Source: Alphaproteobacteria bacterium
Lineage (GTDB): Bacteria; Pseudomonadota; Alphaproteobacteria; DAOWDM01
Length of the DNA: 10,574 bases
Assembly (NCBI GenBank): GCA_030639035.1
Contig: DAOWDM010000060.1
Location: 1 to 10,574 of the forward strand
Direction: 5' to 3'
Part shown: positions 1-7,124 of the stretch, in pieces
Position numbering within the stretch: position 1 is the first letter of the stretch
How the letters are laid out: every line of letters starts with the position of its first letter
Program-made: the position numbers and the translations under genes
The notes under the pieces: generated by a model
What the model was told of the DNA's origin: nothing
Databases searched by the model: none
What the model saw: the letters and a program-made list of their open reading frames with translations, nothing else

Positions 1-489
1 ATCACGGAATCTAATATCAGTAAGCTCCATCTTACCATTAGCTTCAATATATACCTTACCAGCTCCGTTTACCATGATATCGGCAATGTCATCACGAGCA
101 AGCAAAGGCTCCAAAGGACCAAGCCCAAGAATATCGTTGCAAATATCTGAAATAACAAGATTCTGCTCTTCATCACTAAGAACAAGGTTTCGCATGCTGA
201 TAATTTCAGCAACAATATCACTGATTTCTTCTCGCACCTGACCTTGTTCAAGCTTGGCAATTTCAGTAAGGTCGACAGAGTTGATAAGGTCATTAAATAC
301 ACTTATCTTGATATCACTAAGTCTAGTATCTTCTTCACTGTCTACAATAGGTCTAACAGTCTCTTCCTCAATCTGCTCAGGCTCAGGTGTAGGTGCAGCA
401 ACAGCTTCTTCTTTTTCAACCTCAATTGGAGGAGAAGACGGTTTTGGAGCAACTTTCTTTGCAGATTTTGATGAGCGTTTACCGAACAT
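1..489 (-). CDS. cpaF: Tad pilus assembly ATPase CpaF/TadA (5' part, runs off the left edge)
   Basis: This is the N-terminal 163 residues of the secretion-type ATPase that powers Tad pilus assembly at the inner membrane. Translation starts at ATG 489-487. Residues 1-50 form a basic, then Pro/Glu-rich tail (KPSSPPIEVEKEE) that looks disordered. Residues 55-115 form a helical region. The family hallmark LGLGPLEPLLARDDIADIMVNG lies at about 121-142, followed by GKVYIEANGKMELTDIRFRD to the edge. The Walker A and B boxes would be further left and cannot be checked. The start lies 20 bases after the cpaE stop, and no good Shine-Dalgarno sequence is visible before it. A short AT-only inverted repeat (494-499 with 508-513) sits in that spacer. 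The last position in the cpaB-F run and the GPLEPLL motif make the family assignment firm. Confidence 0.93.
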   Translation of the reverse strand, partial: MFGKRSSKSAKKVAPKPSSPPIEVEKEEAVAAPTPEPEQIEEETVRPIVDSEEDTRLSDIKISVFNDLINSVDLTEIAKLEQGQVREEISDIVAEIISMRNLVLSDEEQNLVISDICNDILGLGPLEPLLARDDIADIMVNGAGKVYIEANGKMELTDIRFRD

Positions 490-509
490 ACTTTTAAAAC
501 ACCGTTATT

Positions 510-1712
510 TTAAGACTTAAGCCATGTATTAAATTTTTCCATCAGAGTTTCATCTGATGACTGTTTTTTAACAGATTCTTCCCAACCAGAAATTTCACAA
601 GCAAAATCTTGCAATATTTCTACTACTTTATGTGATTTATTTACCTGAGCAAGCATTTGCCCATTATTAGAAGCAACCCCAAACAACGCAGGATCAAACG
701 GAATCAATGCTTTTGGTTTTATTCCAAGTGTTTCATGAAAATCTTTTTGCGATAATTGTGTTTTCTTGTAAGCATCAACAAAATTAAAAAGAATTGTCAA
801 AGGAGAATCTTCACCACGTTTTTTACCAACAGAATCCACTATACTTTTAACATCTCTGAAATTGCTTAAATCTGGCGTTGCCACAATAACTGTTTCATCA
901 GCATCAGTCAGCACTCTATCAATCCACGGAGACCATTTATGCGGTATATCAACAATAACGCATGATGCCATTTCACGAGCAAGGTCAAGCACCTTTTCAA
1001 TAGCTTCGATACTTATAGGTATATTACTTTCAAGTTTTGCTGGAGCACTAAGCAGCATCATTCCGCCGTCTAGTTTCACCATAAATCTATCAAGCAAAGC
1101 AGAATCCAGCCTTTTCGTCTGAGAAATAGCATCGACCAATGTCTGCCTTGTATCAACATTAAAAGACAAAGCTGAAGTGCCATATGCTAAATCTGTATCA
1201 ATAAGAGCAACTTCATCATTTCTCTTCTGAGAAAGAAGCCAAGCAGTATTCTGAGCAATTGTGCTTGCCCCTACCCCTCCTCTAGCTCCATAAAAAGCTA
1301 TTACTTTTCCTACTTGAGGTTCATCAGGATCAATCAATATTGAATCAAGAGTTTCCAACACCTGAACAGCATTTATAGGATAAAGAAGGTACTCGCTAAT
1401 ACCCTGTTGAATCAACATTCTGTATAAAGAAATATCATTAAGATGACCTACAATTACAACCTTAGTTGTAGGTTCGCAAACCTCAGCAAGACGAGCAAGG
1501 TCTTCTATCATTTCTTTGTCATCGCCGACTTCTTCTACAATCAGCACATCAGGAGTTGTAGCTTTTTTATAATAATCTGGGGCGGACTTTAAACCACCAG
1601 CCAAAATATTAACTTTTGAGCGAACAAGTCTTCTATCTTGTTTTGCTTCTTCAAAGACAGCTTTTGTATCTTCACCGTCAACAAAAATATCTATTTTAAT
1701 TCTGTAAATCAT
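510..1712 (-). CDS. cpaE: Tad pilus localisation protein CpaE/TadZ (atypical MinD/ParA-like ATPase)
   Basis: This 400-residue protein belongs to the CpaE/TadZ family, which places the Tad machine in the cell. The N-terminal part (about 1-125) resembles a response-regulator receiver fold, with strands at TPDVLIVEE (53-61) and TKVVIVGH (83-90) and the stretch GISEYLLYPI (104-113). The ATPase part begins at GKVIAFYGARGGVGAST (about 135-151). DTDLAYG (172-178) corresponds to the A' motif, and CVIVDIPH (about 241-248) to Walker B. In the Walker A loop the signature lysine is Arg and the second lysine is Ala, which is common in this family and suggests weak or altered hydrolysis. I chose ATG 1712 over an in-frame TTG at 1739 because AGAGG (plus strand 1719-1723) lies 6 bases upstream of it. 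The gene is 57 bases after cpaD and 20 before cpaF. Confidence 0.93.
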   Translation of the reverse strand: MIYRIKIDIFVDGEDTKAVFEEAKQDRRLVRSKVNILAGGLKSAPDYYKKATTPDVLIVEEVGDDKEMIEDLARLAEVCEPTTKVVIVGHLNDISLYRMLIQQGISEYLLYPINAVQVLETLDSILIDPDEPQVGKVIAFYGARGGVGASTIAQNTAWLLSQKRNDEVALIDTDLAYGTSALSFNVDTRQTLVDAISQTKRLDSALLDRFMVKLDGGMMLLSAPAKLESNIPISIEAIEKVLDLAREMASCVIVDIPHKWSPWIDRVLTDADETVIVATPDLSNFRDVKSIVDSVGKKRGEDSPLTILFNFVDAYKKTQLSQKDFHETLGIKPKALIPFDPALFGVASNNGQMLAQVNKSHKVVEILQDFACEISGWEESVKKQSSDETLMEKFNTWLKS

Positions 1713-1769
1713 AACTAGCCTCTGCTTATTATGAAACAATTACATCTAATCAGGTTCATACTATTCATA

Positions 1770-2447
1770 TTAATCATCACCTGCAGTAAGAGCAGCATCA
1801 ACTGCACTTTGAGATGCCGTTTCTGCACCCGTTACATATTTCCCTAAAACATCAATACCACGAGCACCTGAACGTCCCTGCTTGTTTCTCATTTTTATAA
1901 GGTCTCTTGGATTAGCAACCATCAAGCCTATATTTCTTTGTGTTGCACAGCCAAAATTATCATCAATCTGATTGCCCCACGTGTAAGCTTGTTTCCAATC
2001 CCCCCAATGTCCACATTGAGGAACATTAACCTTATATGCTCTATAATTTAACATAATCGACTCACTGTTTTCTTCATTAGAAGCAGGAAGAGGCCTGACT
2101 GTAATTTCTTCCCGTCTTAAGCCATGTTTAATAAGTTCATTTGCTACAGCAAAAGCTCTTTTTCTTGCAGCTTTTTTTTCACCTTCATAGAAATAAGCTT
2201 CAATCTCAACGCTACCTTCGCCTTTTTTAATATAGTTATTTACATAGGCTTTAACTTTTGCGGAATCATTCTTGTCAACAGAATCATCTTTTGTATTCAG
2301 ATATAAAGATATTACTTCCTCTTCAACAATGATTCGATGAGATTTTCGATAATCTCTTGGCTCAATTTTTCCACCTGAACAGCCTGCTGCAAAGACCAAA
2401 ACAGCCAAGAACATGCTCATACGGACAGTTGTTTTTTTATACATCAT
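1770..2447 (-). CDS. cpaD: Tad pilus lipoprotein CpaD
   Basis: This 225-residue protein matches the CpaD pilus-assembly lipoprotein family, an outer-membrane-associated partner of the CpaC secretin. The N-terminus has a basic start, a hydrophobic stretch and the lipobox FAAGC, with the lipidated Cys at residue 23. The C-terminal half carries the family's best-conserved region: NFGCATQRNIGLMVANPRDL at about 164-183, then a RGIDVLGKY segment. Two adjacent ATG codons are possible starts (2447 and 2444). GAGG sits 4 bases before the first and 7 before the second, so the second may be the one used. The gene begins 21 bases after the cpaC stop, consistent with one transcript. Sequence and position both support the call. 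Confidence 0.92.
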   Translation of the reverse strand: MMYKKTTVRMSMFLAVLVFAAGCSGGKIEPRDYRKSHRIIVEEEVISLYLNTKDDSVDKNDSAKVKAYVNNYIKKGEGSVEIEAYFYEGEKKAARKRAFAVANELIKHGLRREEITVRPLPASNEENSESIMLNYRAYKVNVPQCGHWGDWKQAYTWGNQIDDNFGCATQRNIGLMVANPRDLIKMRNKQGRSGARGIDVLGKYVTGAETASQSAVDAALTAGDD

Positions 2448-2468
2448 AATCCCTCACCACCCGTTTTG

Positions 2469-4490
2469 TTATTCCATAATATAACCAATAGGTCCTTCGA
2501 TAGCTTCCGCTTCTGGCTTACCAATTTCACCTGAATAGACCTTACGCATTCTTCCAAAAAAGATACGGTCGAGGTCTCCTGAAGGAACAAAACCATCTGT
2601 AGGAGAAGCAAAACTATTTGGATCTTTAGGTTCAACTATATATGACGATACTGTAACAACAAGCTCCGTCTCGTTTCTCTGGAAAGCTTCTGACCTAAAC
2701 AATGCTCCAAGTATTGGAGTATCTTTTATACCTGGCACACCATTCATAGTACTTGCTATATCGTTCTGCAACAAACCGCCAATCATCAGGCTTCCGCCAC
2801 TAGGCATTTCAACAGTAGAGTTAAATCTGCGAGTCGTCATTTCAGGAACAGTAATATTTGCAATAACTCTTGTTCCAGCAATAGCACTAACTTCAATAGA
2901 CATTTTCAAATTTATACGCCCGCTACTAAGCACAACAGGGCTGAAAGCCATGCTTATGCCATAAGGACGAAATTCTATTGTTACATTTCCATCACTGTCA
3001 AACTTAGGTATAGGATACTCACCACCAGCTAAAAGATTAGCTGTTTCACCTGAAACGGTAGTAAGATTTGGTTCTGCCAGAGTTTTAACAAGCTGTGTAT
3101 TTTCAAGAGCCTGAAACAGAGAGAAAAAATTACTTCCCCTGCCAAGAGTTGCCCCATAAAGATTATCTGCACCCAAACCTCCAGCATTCAAACCGTTGCT
3201 TGCAGCACTGTTCCAGTTAAGAACATAACCTGATGCACCGTCCCAAGACTGCTGGAAACTAGTTCTGACTCCAAGTTCTTTCAAAATAGTCCTGTTCATT
3301 TCTGAAACACGAACTCTTATCAAAACCTGCTGATCTCCAATAACTGTTATAAGATTTACAATATTCTCATCTTCCTCAACAAACCTGCGAGCAATCTGAT
3401 GAACATTTGCGGCAGCTGTATCACTGCGAACACTTCCAGAAAGGATAATACTGTTGTTTACAGAAGAGATGCCTATCTGTTCTCCTATGACAATCTTTTC
3501 AATCGTCTTTTTTAAGGTAGCAACATCAAGCTTTACTTCTACTTCCATGCGAGAAATAACTTTACCTTTTTTATCAAGCATCAGAACATTTGTGCTTCCA
3601 ACACCTCTTCCAAGCAGAGAAGCAGTAGAATTCATTTTGTTAATATCAACAACATTAGGGTTTGATACAATGATATCTGTTACGTCAGAAGGAACATCAA
3701 CAAGCAAGGATTTATTGAGTGGAACACAAATAATTTTTCCTTCTTCAGAAGAGCTGCCAACCTTTATTGGAGCAAAAGTCTGCGAATCAACTTTACCCGC
3801 AGGCATAGCTTCTGATGGATAATCTTCATTGGAATACCCTTCTATACCATCTTCAATAAAGTGCATAGGAACTACACTAACAGGCACAGGAAGCCTCAAG
3901 CCTTCAATTGTCAACTCATCATCAACTAGAGTATCTTTAGCAAGTGTTTCAGAGGGGGCTTCCTCAACGATTTTTACATCTTTGACAGCAATGGATTTAA
4001 TTGGATGCAAAACAGTTTCTGTAGGAAGAGCTTTTTTCTCAACTTCTTCTGATGCTACTTTTTCTAATGTTTCAATTTCATCTACAGCTTCTATAGATGG
4101 TAAGTTTTCCTGTTTTTTTTCAACAACAACATCTTTAATTTCAGGTATAAACTCTACACTAATAGTTTTTGACGTTTCTGGAACAGGAGCTTTCTGTTTT
4201 TTAGATGCTTTTTCTACAGAATCATTGAAAAAATCACCAGAAACATCTGTTTCATCTTCAAAAAAATCAGCCTGAGCAACATCGCTATATGCCGCAAGTG
4301 CTATTTCTGTTTTCGAGGAATGATACCCTTTATTAGAAACATCGCTTTTAACCAAAAACGGCAACGACATACTATCTTCAGCCCAAATTCTATAATTTGC
4401 AGCATGTAAAGATATATCCGCTTTCACATACAAAGGACTTGTAATACAAGCAAAAACCAACACTGCTGTAGCTACTAACTTTAACTTCAT
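2469..4490 (-). CDS. cpaC: Tad pilus secretin CpaC/RcpA with a long N-terminal extension
   Basis: This 673-residue protein is the outer-membrane secretin that forms the pilus exit channel. A signal peptide (about 1-24) precedes the mature part. The conserved pilus N-terminal domain starts near residue 251 (GKIICVPLNKSLLVDVPSDV) and includes NPNVVDI and GRGVGSTNV. A BON-like segment, GISSVNNSIILSGSV, is at about 340-354. The secretin domain follows, with LVKTLAEPNLTTVSG (467-481), a GEYPIP loop and the signature VPGIKDTPILGALFRS (585-600). Residues 25-250 are unusual: about 225 mostly acidic, Glu/Val/Lys/Pro-rich residues that most CpaC proteins (usually about 450-550 residues) lack. The ATG shares one base with the cpaB stop (TAATG), and AAGGAGG (plus 4500-4506) lies 9 bases upstream inside cpaB. 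Translational coupling is therefore likely. Confidence 0.95.
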   Translation of the reverse strand: MKLKLVATAVLVFACITSPLYVKADISLHAANYRIWAEDSMSLPFLVKSDVSNKGYHSSKTEIALAAYSDVAQADFFEDETDVSGDFFNDSVEKASKKQKAPVPETSKTISVEFIPEIKDVVVEKKQENLPSIEAVDEIETLEKVASEEVEKKALPTETVLHPIKSIAVKDVKIVEEAPSETLAKDTLVDDELTIEGLRLPVPVSVVPMHFIEDGIEGYSNEDYPSEAMPAGKVDSQTFAPIKVGSSSEEGKIICVPLNKSLLVDVPSDVTDIIVSNPNVVDINKMNSTASLLGRGVGSTNVLMLDKKGKVISRMEVEVKLDVATLKKTIEKIVIGEQIGISSVNNSIILSGSVRSDTAAANVHQIARRFVEEDENIVNLITVIGDQQVLIRVRVSEMNRTILKELGVRTSFQQSWDGASGYVLNWNSAASNGLNAGGLGADNLYGATLGRGSNFFSLFQALENTQLVKTLAEPNLTTVSGETANLLAGGEYPIPKFDSDGNVTIEFRPYGISMAFSPVVLSSGRINLKMSIEVSAIAGTRVIANITVPEMTTRRFNSTVEMPSGGSLMIGGLLQNDIASTMNGVPGIKDTPILGALFRSEAFQRNETELVVTVSSYIVEPKDPNSFASPTDGFVPSGDLDRIFFGRMRKVYSGEIGKPEAEAIEGPIGYIME

Positions 4491-5491
4491 TACTTAATGC
4501 CTCCTTCTTCTGCAACAGCACCGCCACCACCTGTAGAAAGAGGGATTCCACGATGAATCTTTGCACTTGTAGATGGAGCAGTCCTTTTAACCGATGAATT
4601 AAACATACTGCTTGGTTTTGAAGAAGAATCAGAAACGCCTCTTCCTTTAACAATCTCGTTCAATGCACCACTAACTTCAAGGTCTCCAGTAAATGATTCT
4701 CTGTCCATTTCATGTTCATCATTACCAGATGAAAGACTACGCAAGACGAGCTTTAGCTCACCAATTGCATCTGCAATAGCAAGCTTTTCCGCTTGTTTAG
4801 GAGTTACCTCTAAAGTAATTGCTTTAGGTGGTTTTTTCTTTTCAACTTTCTTTCCCTTGCTTTTACCACTTGAAGTTTCTTTTCCAACAACATCATTGAC
4901 TTCAATACCGACAGCAAGAACACGAATATCACGAAGAACGGCCTCACTTGAAAAAGAAAACATATTGTTTTGATTGTAAGAGTTTCGTGAAGCAATAGCT
5001 TTTTTCAAATCAGCAACTAAAATAACATCTATCCTATCACCTGGCTTTATATGCCCTGTAATACCCATTTTTTTTGTAATAGAAAGACTAAAGGCTCTTT
5101 TTCCTGGAGTTATATATCCAGGCATAAAGTTTGTTTTCCCCTGAGAAAAAACTCTTTTAGAAGCTATAGGTTCTCCCTCAAGAAAGCCCTGAACAACAGC
5201 AGTACCGACAAATTCATCAAGCTTGAAATCCTCTCCACCGATTATAAGCGTTGAAGATATGCTTTTTTCTGGCCAATCAACCCATTTAAGATCTGATTTT
5301 TTAATGACATAACCTGCAGGAAGGGACTTTTTAGCAATAAGCACCTTTATCATTGGCTCTGCCTTTACAACACCACCATCAGCATCGACTATCACTGTCT
5401 GCTTGCTTGATATAACCTTCTTTGCAACAAAGGCAGCAAGCCCTGAAAAAATCAAAGCTACAACTATCAGTAAAAGAGTTATTGGTCGCAT
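4490..5491 (-). CDS. cpaB: Tad pilus assembly protein CpaB/RcpC
   Basis: This 333-residue protein matches CpaB/RcpC, a periplasmic, inner-membrane-anchored component that works with the secretin. A single N-terminal membrane helix (about 4-24) is followed by an SAF-type domain (about 46-105) containing VLIAKKSLPAGYVIKKSDLK. The RcpC-like domain follows from about 120 to 255, with RAFSLSI, GHIKPGDRIDVILV (about 147-160), a VLRDIRVLAVG strand and TLEVTPKQAEKLAIADAIG (about 226-244). The C-terminal 80 residues are Ser- and Gly-rich and look disordered. Around residues 207-222 there is a lysine-rich insertion. The ATG at 5491 has only a weak AAGGA about 12 bases upstream. The stop overlaps the cpaC start by one base. 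A 169-bp gap separates this gene from cpaA, which leaves room for a separate promoter. Confidence 0.93.
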   Translation of the reverse strand: MRPITLLLIVVALIFSGLAAFVAKKVISSKQTVIVDADGGVVKAEPMIKVLIAKKSLPAGYVIKKSDLKWVDWPEKSISSTLIIGGEDFKLDEFVGTAVVQGFLEGEPIASKRVFSQGKTNFMPGYITPGKRAFSLSITKKMGITGHIKPGDRIDVILVADLKKAIASRNSYNQNNMFSFSSEAVLRDIRVLAVGIEVNDVVGKETSSGKSKGKKVEKKKPPKAITLEVTPKQAEKLAIADAIGELKLVLRSLSSGNDEHEMDRESFTGDLEVSGALNEIVKGRGVSDSSSKPSSMFNSSVKRTAPSTSAKIHRGIPLSTGGGGAVAEEGGIK

Positions 5492-5571
5492 ATTTTTTCA
5501 CGATCCTTAAAATTAATACCATCAGTACAAAGCAACTCATCACTTCAACTTATTAAATATATCCTAAATAT

Positions 5572-5615
5572 ATTATAATTTCCAGTAACTTATTGCCTTA
5601 TTAGCAATTATTTAA
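5572..5615 (-). promoter_or_regulatory. Candidate promoter with a CtrA-like box upstream of cpaB
   Basis: The 169-bp cpaA-cpaB spacer contains a perfect TATAAT on the minus strand (plus 5572-5577). It also contains TTAA-N7-CTAA (plus 5601-5615), which matches 7 of 8 bases of the alphaproteobacterial CtrA consensus TTAA-N7-TTAA. No good -35 hexamer stands 16-18 bases upstream of the TATAAT. The box is 23 bases from the -10, a little far for a classic CtrA-activated promoter. In this AT-rich spacer both matches could arise by chance. Confidence 0.25.
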
Positions 5616-5660
5616 CGACAGACACAACCATAACTAGACAAACCCACATTAAAACGCATA

Positions 5661-6164
5661 TCAAATATTTGGTAAATTATATTCAGAAAACAAAAAAATC
5701 AGTGCAGCGACAGTTATTGCTACCCCATACGGCACTCCCATATCATCAGACAATAATTTAGTCGCCCATTTCCATGGTGTTCGCTTTTTAAAGATTTTTC
5801 TAGAAATTAAAATAAGAATGGAAAGCACTCCGCCTGCCAAAGCTATATTGATAATGAAAGAGTACGTTTGCTCCCAACCAACCCACACTGAAACAGCGGC
5901 AAGCAGTTTTGCATCTCCTCCACCGAAAATGCCTGTAAAAAAAAGAACTGCACCAGCAATCATAAAAACAGCTCCAACCGATAGCCCTGTGATAACGCCT
6001 CCTATATCAGAACCAGATACAATAACGGCGACAGGAAAAGCTAGAACGATTAAAACTGATATCCAATTTGGAATTGTATAACTGATAATATCAATACAAG
6101 CAGCATACACCACGGCTACAATAAAAACCGTCAATATCAGAAAATGTATAATTTCAAAAATCAT
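5661..6164 (-). CDS. cpaA: Prepilin peptidase CpaA/TadV
   Basis: This 167-residue polytopic membrane protein is the short, methylase-less prepilin peptidase of Tad systems, which removes the leader from Flp-type pilins at the inner membrane. The aspartyl-protease pair is visible: Asp25 in ACIDIISYTIPN and Asp84 in the FGGGDAKLL motif. A VPYG motif is present at 144-147. Hydrophobic segments cover about 5-23, 35-50, 57-77, 100-120 and 145-160, fitting an integral membrane enzyme. The length is normal for CpaA. The gene begins 17 bases after the small ORF in the pilin position. Its ribosome binding site is weak, so it may be read by coupling. Both catalytic Asp residues are intact, so the enzyme should be active. 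Confidence 0.94.
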   Translation of the reverse strand: MIFEIIHFLILTVFIVAVVYAACIDIISYTIPNWISVLIVLAFPVAVIVSGSDIGGVITGLSVGAVFMIAGAVLFFTGIFGGGDAKLLAAVSVWVGWEQTYSFIINIALAGGVLSILILISRKIFKKRTPWKWATKLLSDDMGVPYGVAITVAALIFLFSEYNLPNI

Positions 6165-6181
6165 TTGTAAAAAGCATCAAA

Positions 6182-6295
6182 TTAACTTGGAGTTTTTTCA
6201 ACAACCGTACTGCTAAAAGCCGAAAAGAAACTTGCCAAAACACCTCCTAACACAGTAACAGCAACAAGAATTGTTTTGATAAATGTATGCAACAT
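6182..6295 (-). CDS. Short ORF in the Flp/PilA pilin position (37 residues, unrecognised)
   Basis: ATG 6295 opens a 37-codon frame ending in TAA at 6182, with AGAGAAG (plus 6301-6307) 5 bases upstream. The product starts MLHTFIKTILVAVTVLGG and ends FSSTVVEKTPS. It is one hydrophobic segment followed by a Ser/Phe-rich tail. In alphaproteobacterial Tad loci, the gene just before cpaA is normally the pilin pilA/flp. The VTVLGG..LASFFSAFSSTV part loosely resembles the C-terminal half of Flp pilins. The leader and the Glu-Tyr processing motif (G/xxxxEY) are absent. The frame can be extended upstream to an in-frame ATG to give about 52 residues, but the added part is also not Flp-like. It could be a divergent pilin, a pilin relic, a small membrane protein or a chance ORF. 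Confidence 0.5.
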   Translation of the reverse strand: MLHTFIKTILVAVTVLGGVLASFFSAFSSTVVEKTPS

Positions 6296-6401
6296 ATTTA
6301 CTTCTCTAAATAAAAATTTCACATTGAATAATAGCCACATTTATTAAAAAATAGAAATGAAAAGCAACCATAAAGTGTATTTTTATAAAAATCTTTGGAT
6401 T

Positions 6402-6980
6402 TTATTCTCTGTTTTTACTCTTCTGCATAGCAGCCTTAATCATTGCTTGAGCTTTTTTAACTTTTTCAGTTTCATCTTCTTTTTTAGCAACGCTAGCTCT
6501 TTTAGTAGCTTCCCTTTCTATAGACTTACGTGTCAAACTTGAAAGGTCTGCGTTAGTAAAATCAGTTCCTGCTATTTTTGTATAATCGAAACGAGCATCT
6601 ATAAGATCAGCTTCTGCAAAACAAGCATTTTCAAGATTAGCATTTCTAAGGTTAGCTCGGAAAAGATAGGCATTTTTAAGGTTGGCATTTTCAAGGTTGG
6701 CTCCTTCAAGGTTTGCCTCCCAAAAATTAACATTTTGAAAATTGGTTCCTTTAAGATTAGCATCTCTAAGGTCTGCTTCTTTAAGAATAGCTTTTTCAAG
6801 ATCTGCACCTTCAAGATTTATTCCTCTAAAATCGAGACCTTCAAGATATGCTTTTTTAAGACTAACCTTTTCTTTAACAGCAAGCTCTACGCATTCTTTA
6901 AGGCTTTTTACTTTGTCTGATTTAAAAAGAACCTTGTCATCAATATCTTTTATTTTATAAGTTCTACTAAACAATGGCAT
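6402..6980 (-). CDS. Pentapeptide-repeat protein
   Basis: This 192-residue protein has a short N-terminal region (1-43, KIKDIDDKVLFKSDKVKSLK) and then 21 uninterrupted pentads from about residue 44 to 148. They follow the A(D/N)LXX pattern (AYLEG, ADLEK, ADLRD, ANLKG, ANLEN, ANLRN, ADLID). Such arrays fold as a right-handed quadrilateral beta helix of about five turns. The last 44 residues form a highly charged, probably helical tail. There is no signal peptide or membrane segment, so it should be cytosolic. Some members of the superfamily mimic DNA and protect gyrase, but most have no known role, and I cannot assign one. ATG 6980 has AGAGGA (plus 6989-6994) 8 bases upstream. The gene has its own likely promoter, lies between the Crp-family gene and the pilus locus, and is apparently independent of both. 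Confidence 0.9.
   Translation of the reverse strand: MPLFSRTYKIKDIDDKVLFKSDKVKSLKECVELAVKEKVSLKKAYLEGLDFRGINLEGADLEKAILKEADLRDANLKGTNFQNVNFWEANLEGANLENANLKNAYLFRANLRNANLENACFAEADLIDARFDYTKIAGTDFTNADLSSLTRKSIEREATKRASVAKKEDETEKVKKAQAMIKAAMQKSKNRE
6537..6851 (-). repeat. 15-bp-period tandem array encoding the 21 pentapeptides
   Basis: The coding sequence of the pentads is itself periodic. On the plus strand, units such as ttcaaggttggctcc and ttcaagattagcattt recur every 15 bases, most alike between about 6630 and 6850. The strongest units differ at only a few positions, which suggests growth of the array by unit duplication and not only selection on the protein. The total is 315 bp, exactly 21 units of 15. 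Confidence 0.8.
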
Positions 6981-7027
6981 CGTATCTTTCCTCTATTTTT
7001 TACTAAAACCAAACCTATTGTTACAAT

Positions 7028-7053
7028 ATTATATGCAGCCTTGTTTATGTCAA
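7028..7053 (-). promoter_or_regulatory. Likely promoter of the pentapeptide-repeat gene
   Basis: The minus strand has a perfect TTGACA (plus 7048-7053). Downstream of it, either TAATAT at 16 bp spacing (plus 7026-7031) or the perfect TATAAT at a short 14 bp spacing (plus 7028-7033) could be the -10. Either would start a transcript about 40 bases before the ATG at 6980. Two further TTGAC copies lie just upstream (plus 7060-7065 and 7077-7082). Confidence 0.5.
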
Positions 7054-7124
7054 CCTTTTTGTCAAAAAGAATGATTCGTCAAAACACACGAATAGAGTCT
7101 GCTACCTTACACTTTATTTATTTT

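Noticed and set aside
254..520. An 88-codon plus-strand frame opposite cpaF
   Set aside because: It is antisense to the well-supported CpaF N-terminus, is Ser-rich, and has no ribosome binding site or recognisable domain.
1713..1739. A TTG start for cpaE nine codons upstream
   Set aside because: The ATG at 1712 has AGAGG at 6-base spacing, whereas the TTG lacks any such site and adds residues that do not look like CpaE.
3454..4275. Two long plus-strand frames opposite cpaC
   Set aside because: They mirror the codon structure of the secretin gene, and their Ser/Thr-rich translations show no domain. The cpaC reading has clear family motifs.
6379..6392. The 14-bp AT-only palindrome after the pentapeptide gene as a terminator
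   Set aside because: The stem has no G-C pairs and no separate T-tract follows, so an intrinsic terminator cannot be supported.
6735..6960. Plus-strand and alternative minus-strand frames across the pentapeptide array
   Set aside because: A 15-bp periodic DNA keeps other frames open too. Only the A(D/N)LXX frame has protein sense and a ribosome binding site.
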